Shown: positions 37,001 to 43,656 of the stretch, in pieces
Layout: each line of letters begins with the position of its first letter
How positions within the stretch are numbered: the first letter of the stretch is position 1
Assembly: GCA_021740585.1 (NCBI GenBank)
Contig: JAIOZM010000023.1
Location: forward strand, 1-50,372
DNA: 50,372 nt
Reading direction: 5' to 3'
Source: Bacteroidales bacterium
Lineage (GTDB): Bacteria; Bacteroidota; Bacteroidia; Bacteroidales; GCA-2748055
The notes under the pieces: model-generated
The model's database searches: none
Told to the model about the DNA's origin: nothing
What the model saw: the letters and a program-made list of their open reading frames with translations, nothing else
Made by a program: the position numbers and the translations under genes

Positions 37001-37737
37001 ACGGTTTACTTTCTTATACTTCGGATGCTCAGATTCAGGCTTTAAGTTCAAATGATATTGTTAAACAGTCGCTGCTCGAGCCGTTATTTGAGATTGGTCT
37101 GAATGTAAGTTATGGACAGGAGCAATTGATGGCGACTGTGGATTTAAAAGCCCTATATTCATTAGAAGAGGCAGAAAGAATCCTGCAAGTTGTGGTTTAT
37201 GAGAAAATTATTGATGATGTTGTTATGCCTAACGGACAAATGAAATTTCGCAATGTGGTTAAGGATATGATTCCTAATGCTGCTGGAAAAGCGTATTTCA
37301 ATGCATGGGAAGAGGGCGAAAGTGTATCGGAGCAATACAGCTGGAATTATCAGGATGTTTATGATCCTGAAATGCTGAGAATAGCTGTTTTTATTCAGAA
37401 CGATAATACCAAGCAAGTATATCAGGCTGCAACCGATGACAAGTCTTTCTTCCCTACAGGTATTCAAGGGAGCCTTGTGGATGCTATTGAAATGAATCTA
37501 TATCCCAATCCAGCGCGGGAATTTGTTTACCTTAAATTAAGTGCCTTTTATAATGAAGCTTTTAATCTGGAGATTTTCGATCATATGGGCAGAATAATAG
37601 AGCAACGCGAATGGTTGCCCGGTAGTCAGTTGGAGAGAATAGAATTAGACCAATACATACAAGGCGTTTACCTGATACGATTAAGAGATAACAAAGGGAA
37701 TATTAGAGGAATTAAAAAACTTTCTGTGGTGAAATAA
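31039..37737 (+). CDS. Giant multi-repeat surface protein with T9SS type A sorting domain
   Basis: 2232 residues with a signal peptide (1 to about 25, ending LNAQ). Six repeats of about 125 residues begin at residues 30, 155, 278, 403, 526 and 653 (hallmarks GGSL, E-x-W and a Y-N/F-I-x-S-N-E type turn), and a seventh degenerate unit follows near 780. Next come about three Ig/cadherin-like units (RPVVNYIQV, RPVISKIQV), several beta-rich modules including a PKD-like one, a MAM or jelly-roll-like domain beginning FEDFETDNGRW, and an Omp28/thioredoxin-like segment (MVLMENYTNGSN) in which the usual cysteines are missing. The last 80 residues (NLYPNPAREFVYL to IKKLSVVK) are a T9SS type A sorting domain. 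Surface adhesin or scaffold is the likeliest role; no catalytic site was seen. Last gene of the cluster. Confidence 0.88.
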   Translation: MEMKKFVYIVFVLFFIVTPNVLNAQTASFGGSLTTNNSEGSIRIGGDTLIITLTAETWVDTLGEDNIVTTEFINSMVGDGSGDWATVTTLLDYTNVVRSSDTELKIGFPAVPDYDIYDDEDISVTLPGSALTAGNPIVAGSFLTITHDLITSSLGGTITTGRTELNIRENPYQITISISNDTLVAEGAAFNAVRSSILGGISGNVNWSVINSNLTVSNVVRTNANTVTISIPAVSNYYIGSNETVSVSLPVSALQNGAYSLGSETFSITNLASSASFGGSLVTNNTETEMRKPGATLSITLNGDEWVPEVGLDDPVTTNLLASISGSAGGDWGSVATYLDYNDVNVTGSVLTITLPPEVGDYNIYSNETISATLDASTLASNSTIVVGPAITIQHDPLTAVLEGSVLLSKNESSISAGGDSIVLKLRNDIWEPTIGQSNAITTELLSVISGDQNWNLIPFSSDDVFRRNDSTLTIIIPEAVNYFIGSNETVSISIPISASANTNYSVIPSPPSFQVINEGVSFTLSGDLVTGPAETEADIRTGGKSLTITVNGDQWVNQIDILIGTANLLFNQISGSTSWNSNVTAYTLGNINLDSPSVLSLYFPAAGSYNIDVTDNIDISIVGDILKSTTGGPFLINNAFSVEPLPASITTSGNIQSGMYNKEDSIRAGGGEIIFTLSEDEWATGLGDENVLTANLINSISGSAEWETKVKPAILGIDQGASYVNVVGQVLTISLPDVINYNILTTDVLTCEIPASCLEFKSSGTVTATPVISILPAPAEAFINDPGLDELTLNGAMLTLSLKDETFKDLALIPSNFSTSKTPDITVTSVSNITSSSVDLSLAFSSDFDSDFNDFSITVNAAELTSGASLTSNNISVTAQREPEIDLLIIDNSSYIIDDVVMAEVRLIDNGNFTLLDYSGTIAGRTLDSLKYINNTLCYAYFKVNEGGGDFSASDNIPVVDLQINSTTLAGEIYQGAIISSTVIDASRPVVNYIQVSGNSKKIGDEIEMIVSADDNSYTAIAPTSVNFVSIPDVSLQDLGNGVYILKYKIREGDMDVIAGGLDVKLTLRDQAGNISSTYTVLPANSISIDANRPVISKIQVANGVYTLGDTIEIVVTTDADAGVYNFDVSTEVNGVPYYSTALWGLNTGAGQYTLYYKVKSSDSEVDPGTLDVQVKMTDLAGNSSSVFQTVDPNSLAIYTVLPTATVAGNFEICEDDSALIVVNLSGRFPMKIYSSNGALTTLHDGILASPYKFQVYPDNTVTYRIDSVIDFNGIKNSSTGEVEILVNSKTDVEFINLDQSFSLEDPPVELKANFSGGIFTGPGVISTGGYFNPQIADTTNSPHTLYYTYTNDDGCTSMDSAVVFVLGAQGDIYIPKPVYCDYDGNFDVIASNTAGSTGSFRLLNSSLLPVVGLADKLNNSATISPTLLEAGVYTVEYKYVDAGATLVLREDFTIESVQSPKMDALRADEFCQNEGSIPLTGNPETAVFSGLPGVVGNINDGFNFNPQLANLGQNTIVFTNTSEHGCVSSVSKDLTVNFVPDIQFVESDVCIASDDIIYFLNQTADKHTVSEWNWNYGDINSGENNFSTGVEGSHKYTKPGNRTIVLNGTTPQGCVDSYSRTVDFGDKPDGTFVWTNECFLEGDSILFISNVESENELTSFDWVFYNSPVDSTVFAGADQIYYTFSGIDDYNIKLTVETEIGCKNEFNRTIVLKPTIRVSDEGFYFEDFETDNGRWSANTSQTLPYNSWDYNLAEFSSNSTNNSRAWFTDVPNDTIVSEQSWVISPCFNLRDVEKPMISLDIFRDLEDNEGVVLQYSINNEISWQNVGTLNQGINWFNDFTIANKPAGQEIGWSGSQTQDEWIKAVRYIDEIKDKPNVRFKLHYGTSHQLGLDRKGFAFDNFKITSRTRMVLMENYTNGSNLGVVNSDNKVNSIYADNFSDVVKLEYHTDIGGPDVFNASNIFVPATRALFYGVSKLPELIIDGGGDGLLSYTSDAQIQALSSNDIVKQSLLEPLFEIGLNVSYGQEQLMATVDLKALYSLEEAERILQVVVYEKIIDDVVMPNGQMKFRNVVKDMIPNAAGKAYFNAWEEGESVSEQYSWNYQDVYDPEMLRIAVFIQNDNTKQVYQAATDDKSFFPTGIQGSLVDAIEMNLYPNPAREFVYLKLSAFYNEAFNLEIFDHMGRIIEQREWLPGSQLERIELDQYIQGVYLIRLRDNKGNIRGIKKLSVVK

Positions 37738-37739
37738 GT

Positions 37740-38948
37740 TTATTGCTCTAACATAGCCTGGCCAAATCTTTTTCCGAAATCGATGAAAAGATCCGATTTT
37801 TCATCATGTGGAAAGAATTTTACTGACAGGTTGTCAAGAGCTGGCTTTAATTTGAGATTCTTTAAATTATCGTCCATAATTTTCCCTGCTTCTCCGCTCC
37901 ATCCATAGGATCCGAATGTGGCAAATAACTTTCCTTTATCGCGGATTGGATTTATAACGGAGAATAATTTATATACAGGCAGAAGGGTGTTCTGATTTAT
38001 AGTTGGGGAACCTATTATTAAAGCGTCAGACTGAACCAGCTCTTCTTCCAGTTCTCCCAGAAGCATATTTTCAATATCAAGGATCTCAATTCTTATGCTT
38101 TCATATTGTTGAATTCCGGTTTTAATTCGTTCAGCCATTTCTTTTGTGTAGCCATAGGCAGACACATAGGCTATTAAAACACGCTTATTTGTTATGGTGC
38201 TCTCTAAGTATTCTTTGGCCCATTTTTCAGAAAGGTCAACATACTTTTTCCAGTCGGTTCTAAGAATAGGGCCGTGACCCGGGCAGATTGTTTTTATTTC
38301 CAGACTGCTAATTTTTTCAATAGCTTTCAGCATAAATTTGCTGAATGGTTTAAGGATTACGTCAAAATAATATTTGAAAGCATCATCATAATTTCCTACA
38401 ACATCGTTAAACATATCTTCATTGCAATAATGTGCACCAAAGGAATCGCAGGTGAACAGAATCTTATCTTCTTCAAGGTAAGTATAAATGCTGTCGGGCC
38501 AGTGGAGGTTGGGAGCGCCAATTACTCTGAGTTTTTTGTTTCCAAGATCCAAAACATCCCCATCCTTAACTTTTAACGATTTAAAGCTAAAGCCAACCAT
38601 TTCGTTTAGGTAATTCAATGCCTGTCCACTGCCAACCACAGTAGCATTTGGTGCCAATTGCAATAGGTGCTTCAAATTTCCGGAATGATCAGGTTCCGTG
38701 TGATTCAAAACAATGTATTCAATTTCTGCCGGATCGCAGACTTTTTTAATTTTTTCGAGATATGTGTCTTTGAATGTTTCCTTGCTTGTTTCAATAATGG
38801 TTTTCTTTTCAGCATTAATGAAATAGGAATTATAGGTGGTCCCATATTCTGTTTTCATTACAACATCAAAGGTCTCAATTTCATAATCCAGGATGCCTAT
38901 CCATTGTACATCATCATTTATCTTCAAAATCTGATTGTCCTTTTTCAT
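37740..38948 (-). CDS. Flavodiiron protein (FprA-type O2/NO reductase)
   Basis: 402 residues. The N-terminal metallo-beta-lactamase-like domain carries a complete diiron site (His83, Glu85 and Asp87 in NHTEPDHSG, His149, Asp168 and His225), in the spacing of characterised flavodiiron enzymes. The C-terminal flavodoxin domain starts at [16 protein letters not shown] (about 257) and binds FMN. It reduces O2 to water or NO to N2O in the cytoplasm, which suggests an anaerobe or microaerophile. I start at Met 38948; an in-frame ATG at 39032 would add 28 residues read from the terminator of the neighbouring gene. There is no fused rubredoxin domain, so an external electron donor is needed. Its 3' end meets the giant-protein gene with 2 bases between stops. 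Confidence 0.94.
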   Translation of the reverse strand: MKKDNQILKINDDVQWIGILDYEIETFDVVMKTEYGTTYNSYFINAEKKTIIETSKETFKDTYLEKIKKVCDPAEIEYIVLNHTEPDHSGNLKHLLQLAPNATVVGSGQALNYLNEMVGFSFKSLKVKDGDVLDLGNKKLRVIGAPNLHWPDSIYTYLEEDKILFTCDSFGAHYCNEDMFNDVVGNYDDAFKYYFDVILKPFSKFMLKAIEKISSLEIKTICPGHGPILRTDWKKYVDLSEKWAKEYLESTITNKRVLIAYVSAYGYTKEMAERIKTGIQQYESIRIEILDIENMLLGELEEELVQSDALIIGSPTINQNTLLPVYKLFSVINPIRDKGKLFATFGSYGWSGEAGKIMDDNLKNLKLKPALDNLSVKFFPHDEKSDLFIDFGKRFGQAMLEQ

Positions 38949-38967
38949 TTTGTAGTTCAATTTCCTG

Positions 38968-38997
38968 CAAAAGTATAAATAATCAAAGTTCTGGCAA
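38968..38997 (-). promoter_or_regulatory. Bacteroidota-type promoter for the flavodiiron gene
   Basis: Read on the minus strand: TTG (38997-38995), a 19-bp spacer, then TACTTTTG (38975-38968), an exact TAnnTTTG. The -7 box lies 19 bases before the flavodiiron ATG at 38948 and supports that start. The -33 TTG sits inside the terminator tail of the upstream gene. Confidence 0.7.
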
Positions 38998-39029
38998 TAA
39001 AAAAACCGTCTTCTTGTGAAAGACGGTTT
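38995..39029 (-). terminator. Rho-independent terminator of the small Cys-repeat gene
   Basis: AAACCGTCTT (39003-39012) pairs perfectly with AAGACGGTTT (39020-39029) around a 7-nt loop. On the minus strand the stem is followed by a T-rich tail (plus-strand A run 38999-39005). It ends the small gene whose stop is at 39048 and abuts the flavodiiron promoter. Confidence 0.85.
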
Positions 39030-39047
39030 CAAAAACTGTTGATAATT

Positions 39048-39362
39048 TTATTTTTTTTCCTTTTCTCCGCAAGCAGGGGCTGCTTTCTTCTCTCCACAAG
39101 CAGGAGTTGCAGCTTTTTCACCACATGCAGGTGCTGCTTTATCGCCACAAGCTGCAGCTGCTTTTTCACCACAAGTAGTGGAACAATCTTTTGAAGCTGC
39201 TTTTTTTGCATCTGTTTGATTTGCAGTCTTACTATCTTTTTTTGTTGGTTTTTCATCATCAACCTGAACAAAAACAGTACCTAAATCATTTGTAGCTGAA
39301 ACTGGAATAGCTATTGAGGCAAAAAATACAACGATAGCAACGAGGGATAATACTTTCTTCAT
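39048..39362 (-). CDS. Small secreted protein with Cys-Gly-Glu-Lys repeats
   Basis: 104 residues, not a family I recognise. Residues 1-23 form a signal peptide (VLSLVAIVVFFASIAIPVSA). A lysine/threonine-rich linker follows, then five CGEK/CGDK units spaced 8-9 residues apart (pattern ACGEKAAP), with six cysteines in all. The spacing and the secretion signal suggest binding of a soft metal or redox buffering in the periplasm, but that is inference. It has its own terminator and a -7 box, so it is a single-gene unit expressed separately from psd and the flavodiiron gene. The repeat array is near-identical at the DNA level and could vary in copy number by slippage. A second frame through the array is a shadow. 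Confidence 0.75.
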   Translation of the reverse strand: MKKVLSLVAIVVFFASIAIPVSATNDLGTVFVQVDDEKPTKKDSKTANQTDAKKAASKDCSTTCGEKAAAACGDKAAPACGEKAATPACGEKKAAPACGEKEKK

Positions 39363-39391
39363 AATAATCGGTTTTTAAATTAAATTTTAAT

Positions 39392-39399
39392 CAAAAGTA
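39392..39399 (-). promoter_or_regulatory. -7 promoter element for the small Cys-repeat gene
   Basis: On the minus strand this reads TACTTTTG (TAnnTTTG), 29 bases before the start codon at 39362 and identical to the flavodiiron -7 box. No TTG lies at the usual distance upstream, so an activator may be needed. Confidence 0.5.
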
Positions 39400-39453
39400 T
39401 TGATTTTAAAGAGATGGGTGTGTTAAGCGCTTGTTAATTACTGAATTTTAAAT

Positions 39454-40119
39454 TTATTTTAACAAAGCTAACTTACTTATGGTGCCGGTTACTTTATCGC
39501 CTGGCTTAACCAATATTTCTGTGTTTATAGGAAGGAATACATCTACCCGGGAGCCGAATTTTATAAAACCAATTTCACTGGATTGTGAGAAATGCTTTTC
39601 AGGTTTAGCATAAGATACAATACGGCGGGCAACAAATCCTGCAATTTGTCTTACAAGAATTTCAACATTGTTTGTCGTTTTTATAACCAGGCTGTTTCTC
39701 TCATTTAATTCGGAAGACTTAGGGTGTCGTGCAACAAGATATTGTCCTGGGTGGTATTTGTAATAACTAACCAGACCATTTACAGGTGACCAGTTGATAT
39801 GTACATTCCATACCGACATGAATACAGAAATCTGAATACATTTTGTCTTTAAATATTCTCCTTCAAAAACTTCTTCAACTACCACTACCTTCCCATCGGC
39901 AGGAGAGTATACTGTGGTTTCATCCTGTATTACCAATCGGTTCGGCACCCTGAAAAACCTAAGGACAAAGGCTAAGAACAAGATCGATATTAGCAGAATT
40001 ATATAACTTAAGTAAGACTGGGTAATAAAAAGAAAACCAATAAGATTTATCAAAACCAGGCTTATTGTTATGAAGCTGATAATTTTAAATCCTTCCTTAT
40101 GAATAATTCTTTTTGACAT
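39454..40119 (-). CDS. psd: Phosphatidylserine decarboxylase proenzyme
   Basis: Decarboxylates phosphatidylserine to phosphatidylethanolamine at the inner membrane. Two hydrophobic segments at about residues 12-34 and 36-55 anchor it. The self-cleavage site is the FGSR motif (Gly189-Ser190); the Ser becomes the pyruvoyl group. At 221 residues it belongs to the short form of the family. VHINWSPVNG (106-115) and YSPADGK (71-77) are family motifs. Its ATG overlaps the cdsA stop by one base (TGATG), so translation is coupled. It is the last gene of the rsfS-ftsH-DUF2007-cdsA-psd unit and acts two steps after CdsA; the intervening phosphatidylserine synthase is not in the window. Confidence 0.94.
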   Translation of the reverse strand: MSKRIIHKEGFKIISFITISLVLINLIGFLFITQSYLSYIILLISILFLAFVLRFFRVPNRLVIQDETTVYSPADGKVVVVEEVFEGEYLKTKCIQISVFMSVWNVHINWSPVNGLVSYYKYHPGQYLVARHPKSSELNERNSLVIKTTNNVEILVRQIAGFVARRIVSYAKPEKHFSQSSEIGFIKFGSRVDVFLPINTEILVKPGDKVTGTISKLALLK

Positions 40120-40928
40120 CAGATTACAAAAATAAGGTAAAGGTAAACAAAAGGTAAGGCAAATAAAAGTGAATCAAATCTATCAAGAAAGCCTCCGTGA
40201 CCTGGGAGAAATTTCCCCGAGTCTTTTACGCCGACGTTTCTTTTTATGCCGGATTCTATCAAATCACCTAAGGTGCCAGTAATCACTATTACAACAGTCA
40301 GGAGCAACCATTCTGTCCTGCTAAGGATTTCTGCCGCTGGAGAAAGAAAAAATACCAGGACTAAACTTAATAACAATCCGCCGGCAAATCCTTCCCACGA
40401 TTTTTTTGGAGATATTCCCGGAAACATTTTATGTTTTCCCAGGAGGCTGCCACTTAAGTAGGCAAAAGAATCGAAGGTCCAGATAATTATAAAAACAGAC
40501 ATAATTAAAACCGGCTCATATTTACCTGTCATTTGGGATATAAATGCAAATGCCGACATGGGTATAACTATGTATATCCAGCCAATAAGAGTAGTGGCCC
40601 AGGATTGAACGAAACTTTTTGTATGGTAAAATAATGGAATAATTGGCAGGAGGCTAATAAAGAATAGGTTTAGGAGAAGAAACCGGGGATCAAGCAGGTT
40701 TATTGCCACAAGAAAATTTAGGGTAAAAAGTAGCATCGCCGCTGTAATACCAAATAATTTATAAGGAAGAAATTTTAACTTGAATAGTAAAGTATAAAAC
40801 TCATTAAGTGAAAAAATGAGAACGACTAAAAGCAGAACATACAAAGATAAAATATGAGCATAAACAGCCACCAGAATAATTAAAACAAAGAATACTCCAC
40901 TTAAACTTCTTTTATAGAATTCTTTCAA
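40119..40928 (-). CDS. cdsA: Phosphatidate cytidylyltransferase, TTG start
   Basis: Makes CDP-diacylglycerol from phosphatidate and CTP in the inner membrane, the branch point for phospholipid synthesis. About seven hydrophobic segments are visible, and the CDS signature appears near the C-terminus (GDLIESGIKRNVGVKDSGK followed by GHGGFLDRFD). The start is TTG at 40928-40926, overlapping the TGA of the DUF2007 gene (TTGA). The next in-frame ATG is over 60 residues further on and would remove membrane helices, so the TTG is well supported. The length is 269 residues. Confidence 0.93.
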   Translation of the reverse strand: MKEFYKRSLSGVFFVLIILVAVYAHILSLYVLLLVVLIFSLNEFYTLLFKLKFLPYKLFGITAAMLLFTLNFLVAINLLDPRFLLLNLFFISLLPIIPLFYHTKSFVQSWATTLIGWIYIVIPMSAFAFISQMTGKYEPVLIMSVFIIIWTFDSFAYLSGSLLGKHKMFPGISPKKSWEGFAGGLLLSLVLVFFLSPAAEILSRTEWLLLTVVIVITGTLGDLIESGIKRNVGVKDSGKFLPGHGGFLDRFDSLLFALPFVYLYLIFVI

Positions 40929-41125
40929 CTTTCGAATTTATTAATGAGTAGTTTGGTTCTTATAACATCATCCTTCATAACATAAAATTCAATGTCCCCA
41001 AAATGATAATTAGAATCTCTTTTGTCAATTGTAAAGGCAATTATTCCGTTATCACTCAGATACTGCAATAACATTTCAGCAATATGAGTTTTGTCTGTAG
41101 TGTGAACCAATACTCTCTCTTCCAT
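40925..41125 (-). CDS. DUF2007-type small putative signal-transducing protein
   Basis: 66 residues, soluble. VLVHTTDKTHIAEMLLQYLSD followed by a second strand-rich half (FGDIEFYVMKDD) has the shape of the DUF2007 'putative signal transducing protein' family, a ferredoxin-like fold of unknown function. It starts 6 bases after ftsH and its stop overlaps the cdsA TTG start. Its constant place between ftsH and cdsA suggests a link to membrane protein quality control or lipid synthesis, but this is positional inference only. Confidence 0.8.
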   Translation of the reverse strand: MEERVLVHTTDKTHIAEMLLQYLSDNGIIAFTIDKRDSNYHFGDIEFYVMKDDVIRTKLLINKFES

Positions 41126-41131
41126 TGACTA

Positions 41132-43189
41132 TTAGTTTGAATTTTCATCATTCTCACCTGAAGCATTCTTTTTAGCTGATCGCTGACTTGTTTTTGCAGC
41201 GAGCACTTTTTTTACTGGTGAACGTCTTGCGGCCGGCTTTTTTGGAACTTCTGTAAGACTTTGAGCATCCACTTTTCGTTTTCCAAATATTCTTTCCAGG
41301 TCTTCAGAAAAGATGACTTCCTTTTCAAGCAATTGCTGTGCAAGTTCTGTCAGACCTTTAACATTATCTTTAAGAATTTTTTTGGCTCTTTCATATTCAA
41401 TACTAATTAGTTCCTTAACCGACAGATCAATTTTCTCTGCCGTTTTTTCCGAATAAGGTTTGGTGAATGTATAATCACCTTGTCCGCTGGAGTCATAATA
41501 ACTCAGATTTCCAATTTCTTTGCTCATCCCAAAGTATGATATCATGGCATAAGCTTGCTTTGTTACCCTTTCCAAATCATTTAATGCACCCGTTGAAATC
41601 TTATTAAAAGTGAGCTCTTCAGAAGCCCTGCCACCGAGTGTCGCACAGAGTTCATCTAAAAGTTGCTCGGTAGTGGTTATCTGTCTTTCTTCAGGGAGAT
41701 ACCATGCAGCACCTAATGCCCTGCCTCTGGGAATTATGGTAACTTTTACCAGAGGATTTGCATGTGGCAGAAGCCAGCTTATTGTAGCGTGGCCGGCTTC
41801 ATGAAAAGCAATGGTTTTCTTTTCTTCTGCAGAAATAATTTTATTCTTCTTTTCCAGTCCACCTATAATCCTGTCGATAGCATCCAGAAAATCCTGCTTC
41901 CCGATTTTCTTTTTATTACTTCTGGCAGCTATTAAGGCTGATTCGTTACATACATTGGCTATGTCAGCACCACTGAATCCCGGAGTCTGTTTTGAGAAAA
42001 AGTCGATGTCTATTTCCTTCGAGAGCTTTAAAGGCCGGATATGAACCTTAAATATTTCTTTTCGTTCATTTAAATCGGGCAATTCAACAGATATCTGCCT
42101 GTCGAACCGGCCGGCTCTTAAAAGAGCCTTATCAAGAACATCGGAACGGTTTGTTGCAGCCAGAATTATTACGCCGCTATTGGTGCCAAAACCATCCATT
42201 TCGGTTAAAAGCTGGTTAAGGGTATTTTCCCTTTCATCATTCGAACCGAGACTTGCATTTCTTCCACGAGCCCTTCCTACGGCGTCAATTTCGTCGATAA
42301 AGACAATACATGGAGCTTTTTCCTTTGCCTGCTTAAATAAATCTCTTACCCTGGATGCACCTACTCCAACAAACATTTCCACAAAATCGGAACCTGAAAT
42401 CGAAAAGAAGGGAACATTGGCTTCTCCGGCAACCGCTTTTGCTAACAATGTTTTCCCCGTACCCGGAGGACCTACCAGCAATGCTCCTTTTGGAATTTTA
42501 CCACCCAAATCGGTATATTTTTTCGGATTCTTCAGGAAGTCAACAATTTCATTCACTTCAACCTTAGCTTCTTCAAGACCTGCAACATCTTTGAAGTCGA
42601 TTTTTACATTTGTATTTTTATCAAAAATTTGTGCTTTCGATTTTCCAACACTGAAAATATTACCTGCACCGCCACCACCTGCACCGCCACTCATTTTTCG
42701 AAAAATAAACAGCCAAATAGCAACGAGAAGAATAATTGGTAAAATCCATCCCATTATATCGCCCACATAATTCTTTCGGGTTAGGCTTGTAACTTCAGGA
42801 AAATTAGCGGCTCCCATTTCTTTTTCCAAACTATAAATCCATCGGCTAAAATCTTCAGCAGATAAAAAATTATACACGTAATTTGGAGGAACCTGAGAAA
42901 ATGAGTTAACGCTTTTTGTACCGGACGGAGAATTATTCTCAGAAGATTCTTTAAGATAAATTTCTGCCTTTTCCTTGTTTACAAGAACAATTTTAGCTAC
43001 AGAATGCTGATTTATAAGCTCTTCTAATTTTAATTGACCTATTTCTTCTACAGTTTTATTGAAATTAATAAACTGCATGCCTAAAAATACCACTGCAATG
43101 GCAATGTAAATCCAATAACTCTGAATTTTTGGCTTTTGAGGGTCTGAATTTTTATTTGATGAATCTTTATTTATTTTACTATCGCTCAT
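41132..43189 (-). CDS. ftsH: ATP-dependent zinc metalloprotease FtsH
   Basis: Membrane-anchored AAA+ protease that degrades misfolded membrane proteins and regulatory proteins such as lipid-synthesis enzymes. TM1 spans residues about 25-43 and TM2 lies in IMGWILPIILLVAIWLFIF, with a periplasmic domain between them. The AAA domain carries the Walker A GPPGTGKT (about 238-245), Walker B VFIDEIDA and the second region of homology ending in RAGRFDRQ. The zinc site is HEAGH (His463, Glu464, His467). A glycine-rich linker (GGAGGGGAG) follows TM2. The tail is basic (KKPAARRSPVKK) and rich in Ser and Asn. At 685 residues it is normal. Confidence 0.97.
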   Translation of the reverse strand: MSDSKINKDSSNKNSDPQKPKIQSYWIYIAIAVVFLGMQFINFNKTVEEIGQLKLEELINQHSVAKIVLVNKEKAEIYLKESSENNSPSGTKSVNSFSQVPPNYVYNFLSAEDFSRWIYSLEKEMGAANFPEVTSLTRKNYVGDIMGWILPIILLVAIWLFIFRKMSGGAGGGGAGNIFSVGKSKAQIFDKNTNVKIDFKDVAGLEEAKVEVNEIVDFLKNPKKYTDLGGKIPKGALLVGPPGTGKTLLAKAVAGEANVPFFSISGSDFVEMFVGVGASRVRDLFKQAKEKAPCIVFIDEIDAVGRARGRNASLGSNDERENTLNQLLTEMDGFGTNSGVIILAATNRSDVLDKALLRAGRFDRQISVELPDLNERKEIFKVHIRPLKLSKEIDIDFFSKQTPGFSGADIANVCNESALIAARSNKKKIGKQDFLDAIDRIIGGLEKKNKIISAEEKKTIAFHEAGHATISWLLPHANPLVKVTIIPRGRALGAAWYLPEERQITTTEQLLDELCATLGGRASEELTFNKISTGALNDLERVTKQAYAMISYFGMSKEIGNLSYYDSSGQGDYTFTKPYSEKTAEKIDLSVKELISIEYERAKKILKDNVKGLTELAQQLLEKEVIFSEDLERIFGKRKVDAQSLTEVPKKPAARRSPVKKVLAAKTSQRSAKKNASGENDENSN

Positions 43190-43200
43190 TTTCTTTTTAT

Positions 43201-43584
43201 TTAAATATCCTCATGCATTGTTAGTATTCCGTCTCCCCAAAGATCTTCCAATTGATATAATCCTCTCTGATCTTTAAGAAAAATATGAACTACAATTGAA
43301 ATGTAATCCATTAAAACCCAGCTCGATTCAGTTAAGCCTTCAATATGATGAACCGATGTGTCAGCAAGTTCCCGGCTCTTATCTTTTATTTCATCTGCAA
43401 TGGCACTTGTCTGTGTAGTTGATTCACCAGTACAAATAACAAAATAATCACAAACTGAATTTTCTGTTTTTTTAAGATTAATACTTACAATTTCCTTGCC
43501 CTTTTTATTTTTAACGGCTTCAATGATGGTTTCTAATAATATTTTATCACTTTGTGCCTGATTTCTTTTTTTTTGTCCTGTCAT
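43201..43584 (-). CDS. rsfS: Ribosomal silencing factor RsfS
   Basis: Binds ribosomal protein uL14 and blocks 30S-50S joining when nutrients run low. Family features include VCDYFVICTGESTTQ, ADEIKDK, GLTESSWVLMDY and VHIFL with YQLEDLWGD at the end. The length is 127 residues with an extra lysine-rich N-terminus. It is the first gene of the rsfS-ftsH-DUF2007-cdsA-psd unit, 11 bases before ftsH, and is divergent from birA. Confidence 0.93.
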   Translation of the reverse strand: MTGQKKRNQAQSDKILLETIIEAVKNKKGKEIVSINLKKTENSVCDYFVICTGESTTQTSAIADEIKDKSRELADTSVHHIEGLTESSWVLMDYISIVVHIFLKDQRGLYQLEDLWGDGILTMHEDI

Positions 43585-43638
43585 TAAACTCTTGTTAGAA
43601 AATGAATTTTATAAAAACTGGTCTCTTAATAGGCTCAT

Positions 43639-43656
43639 TTGCTTAATATTAAGCAA
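43639..43656. promoter_or_regulatory. Perfect 18-bp palindrome between rsfS and birA; candidate operator
   Basis: TTGCTTAATATTAAGCAA is a perfect palindrome with no spacer, placed in the 238-bp divergent region 55 bases before rsfS and 166 before birA. A spacerless dyad suits binding by a dimeric regulator better than a hairpin. A T run follows on the plus strand, but no gene ends there. A second, smaller dyad (TCACTT-CTGAC-AAGTGA, 43729-43745) lies closer to birA. Confidence 0.5.

Noticed and set aside
38949..39032. N-terminal extension of the flavodiiron protein to 39032
   Set aside because: It would include terminator sequence and lie upstream of the mapped -7 box; the family begins at MKKDNQ.
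39029..39271. An alternative frame through the CGEK repeat array
   Set aside because: The Leu/Lys/Gln-rich product is a by-product of the repeat; the frame with a signal peptide is the real one, and this frame runs into the terminator.
42180..42770. A 196-residue frame antisense to ftsH
   Set aside because: It mirrors the conserved AAA coding region, and its sequence (Pro/Ser-rich runs) is what the complement of ftsH codons gives.
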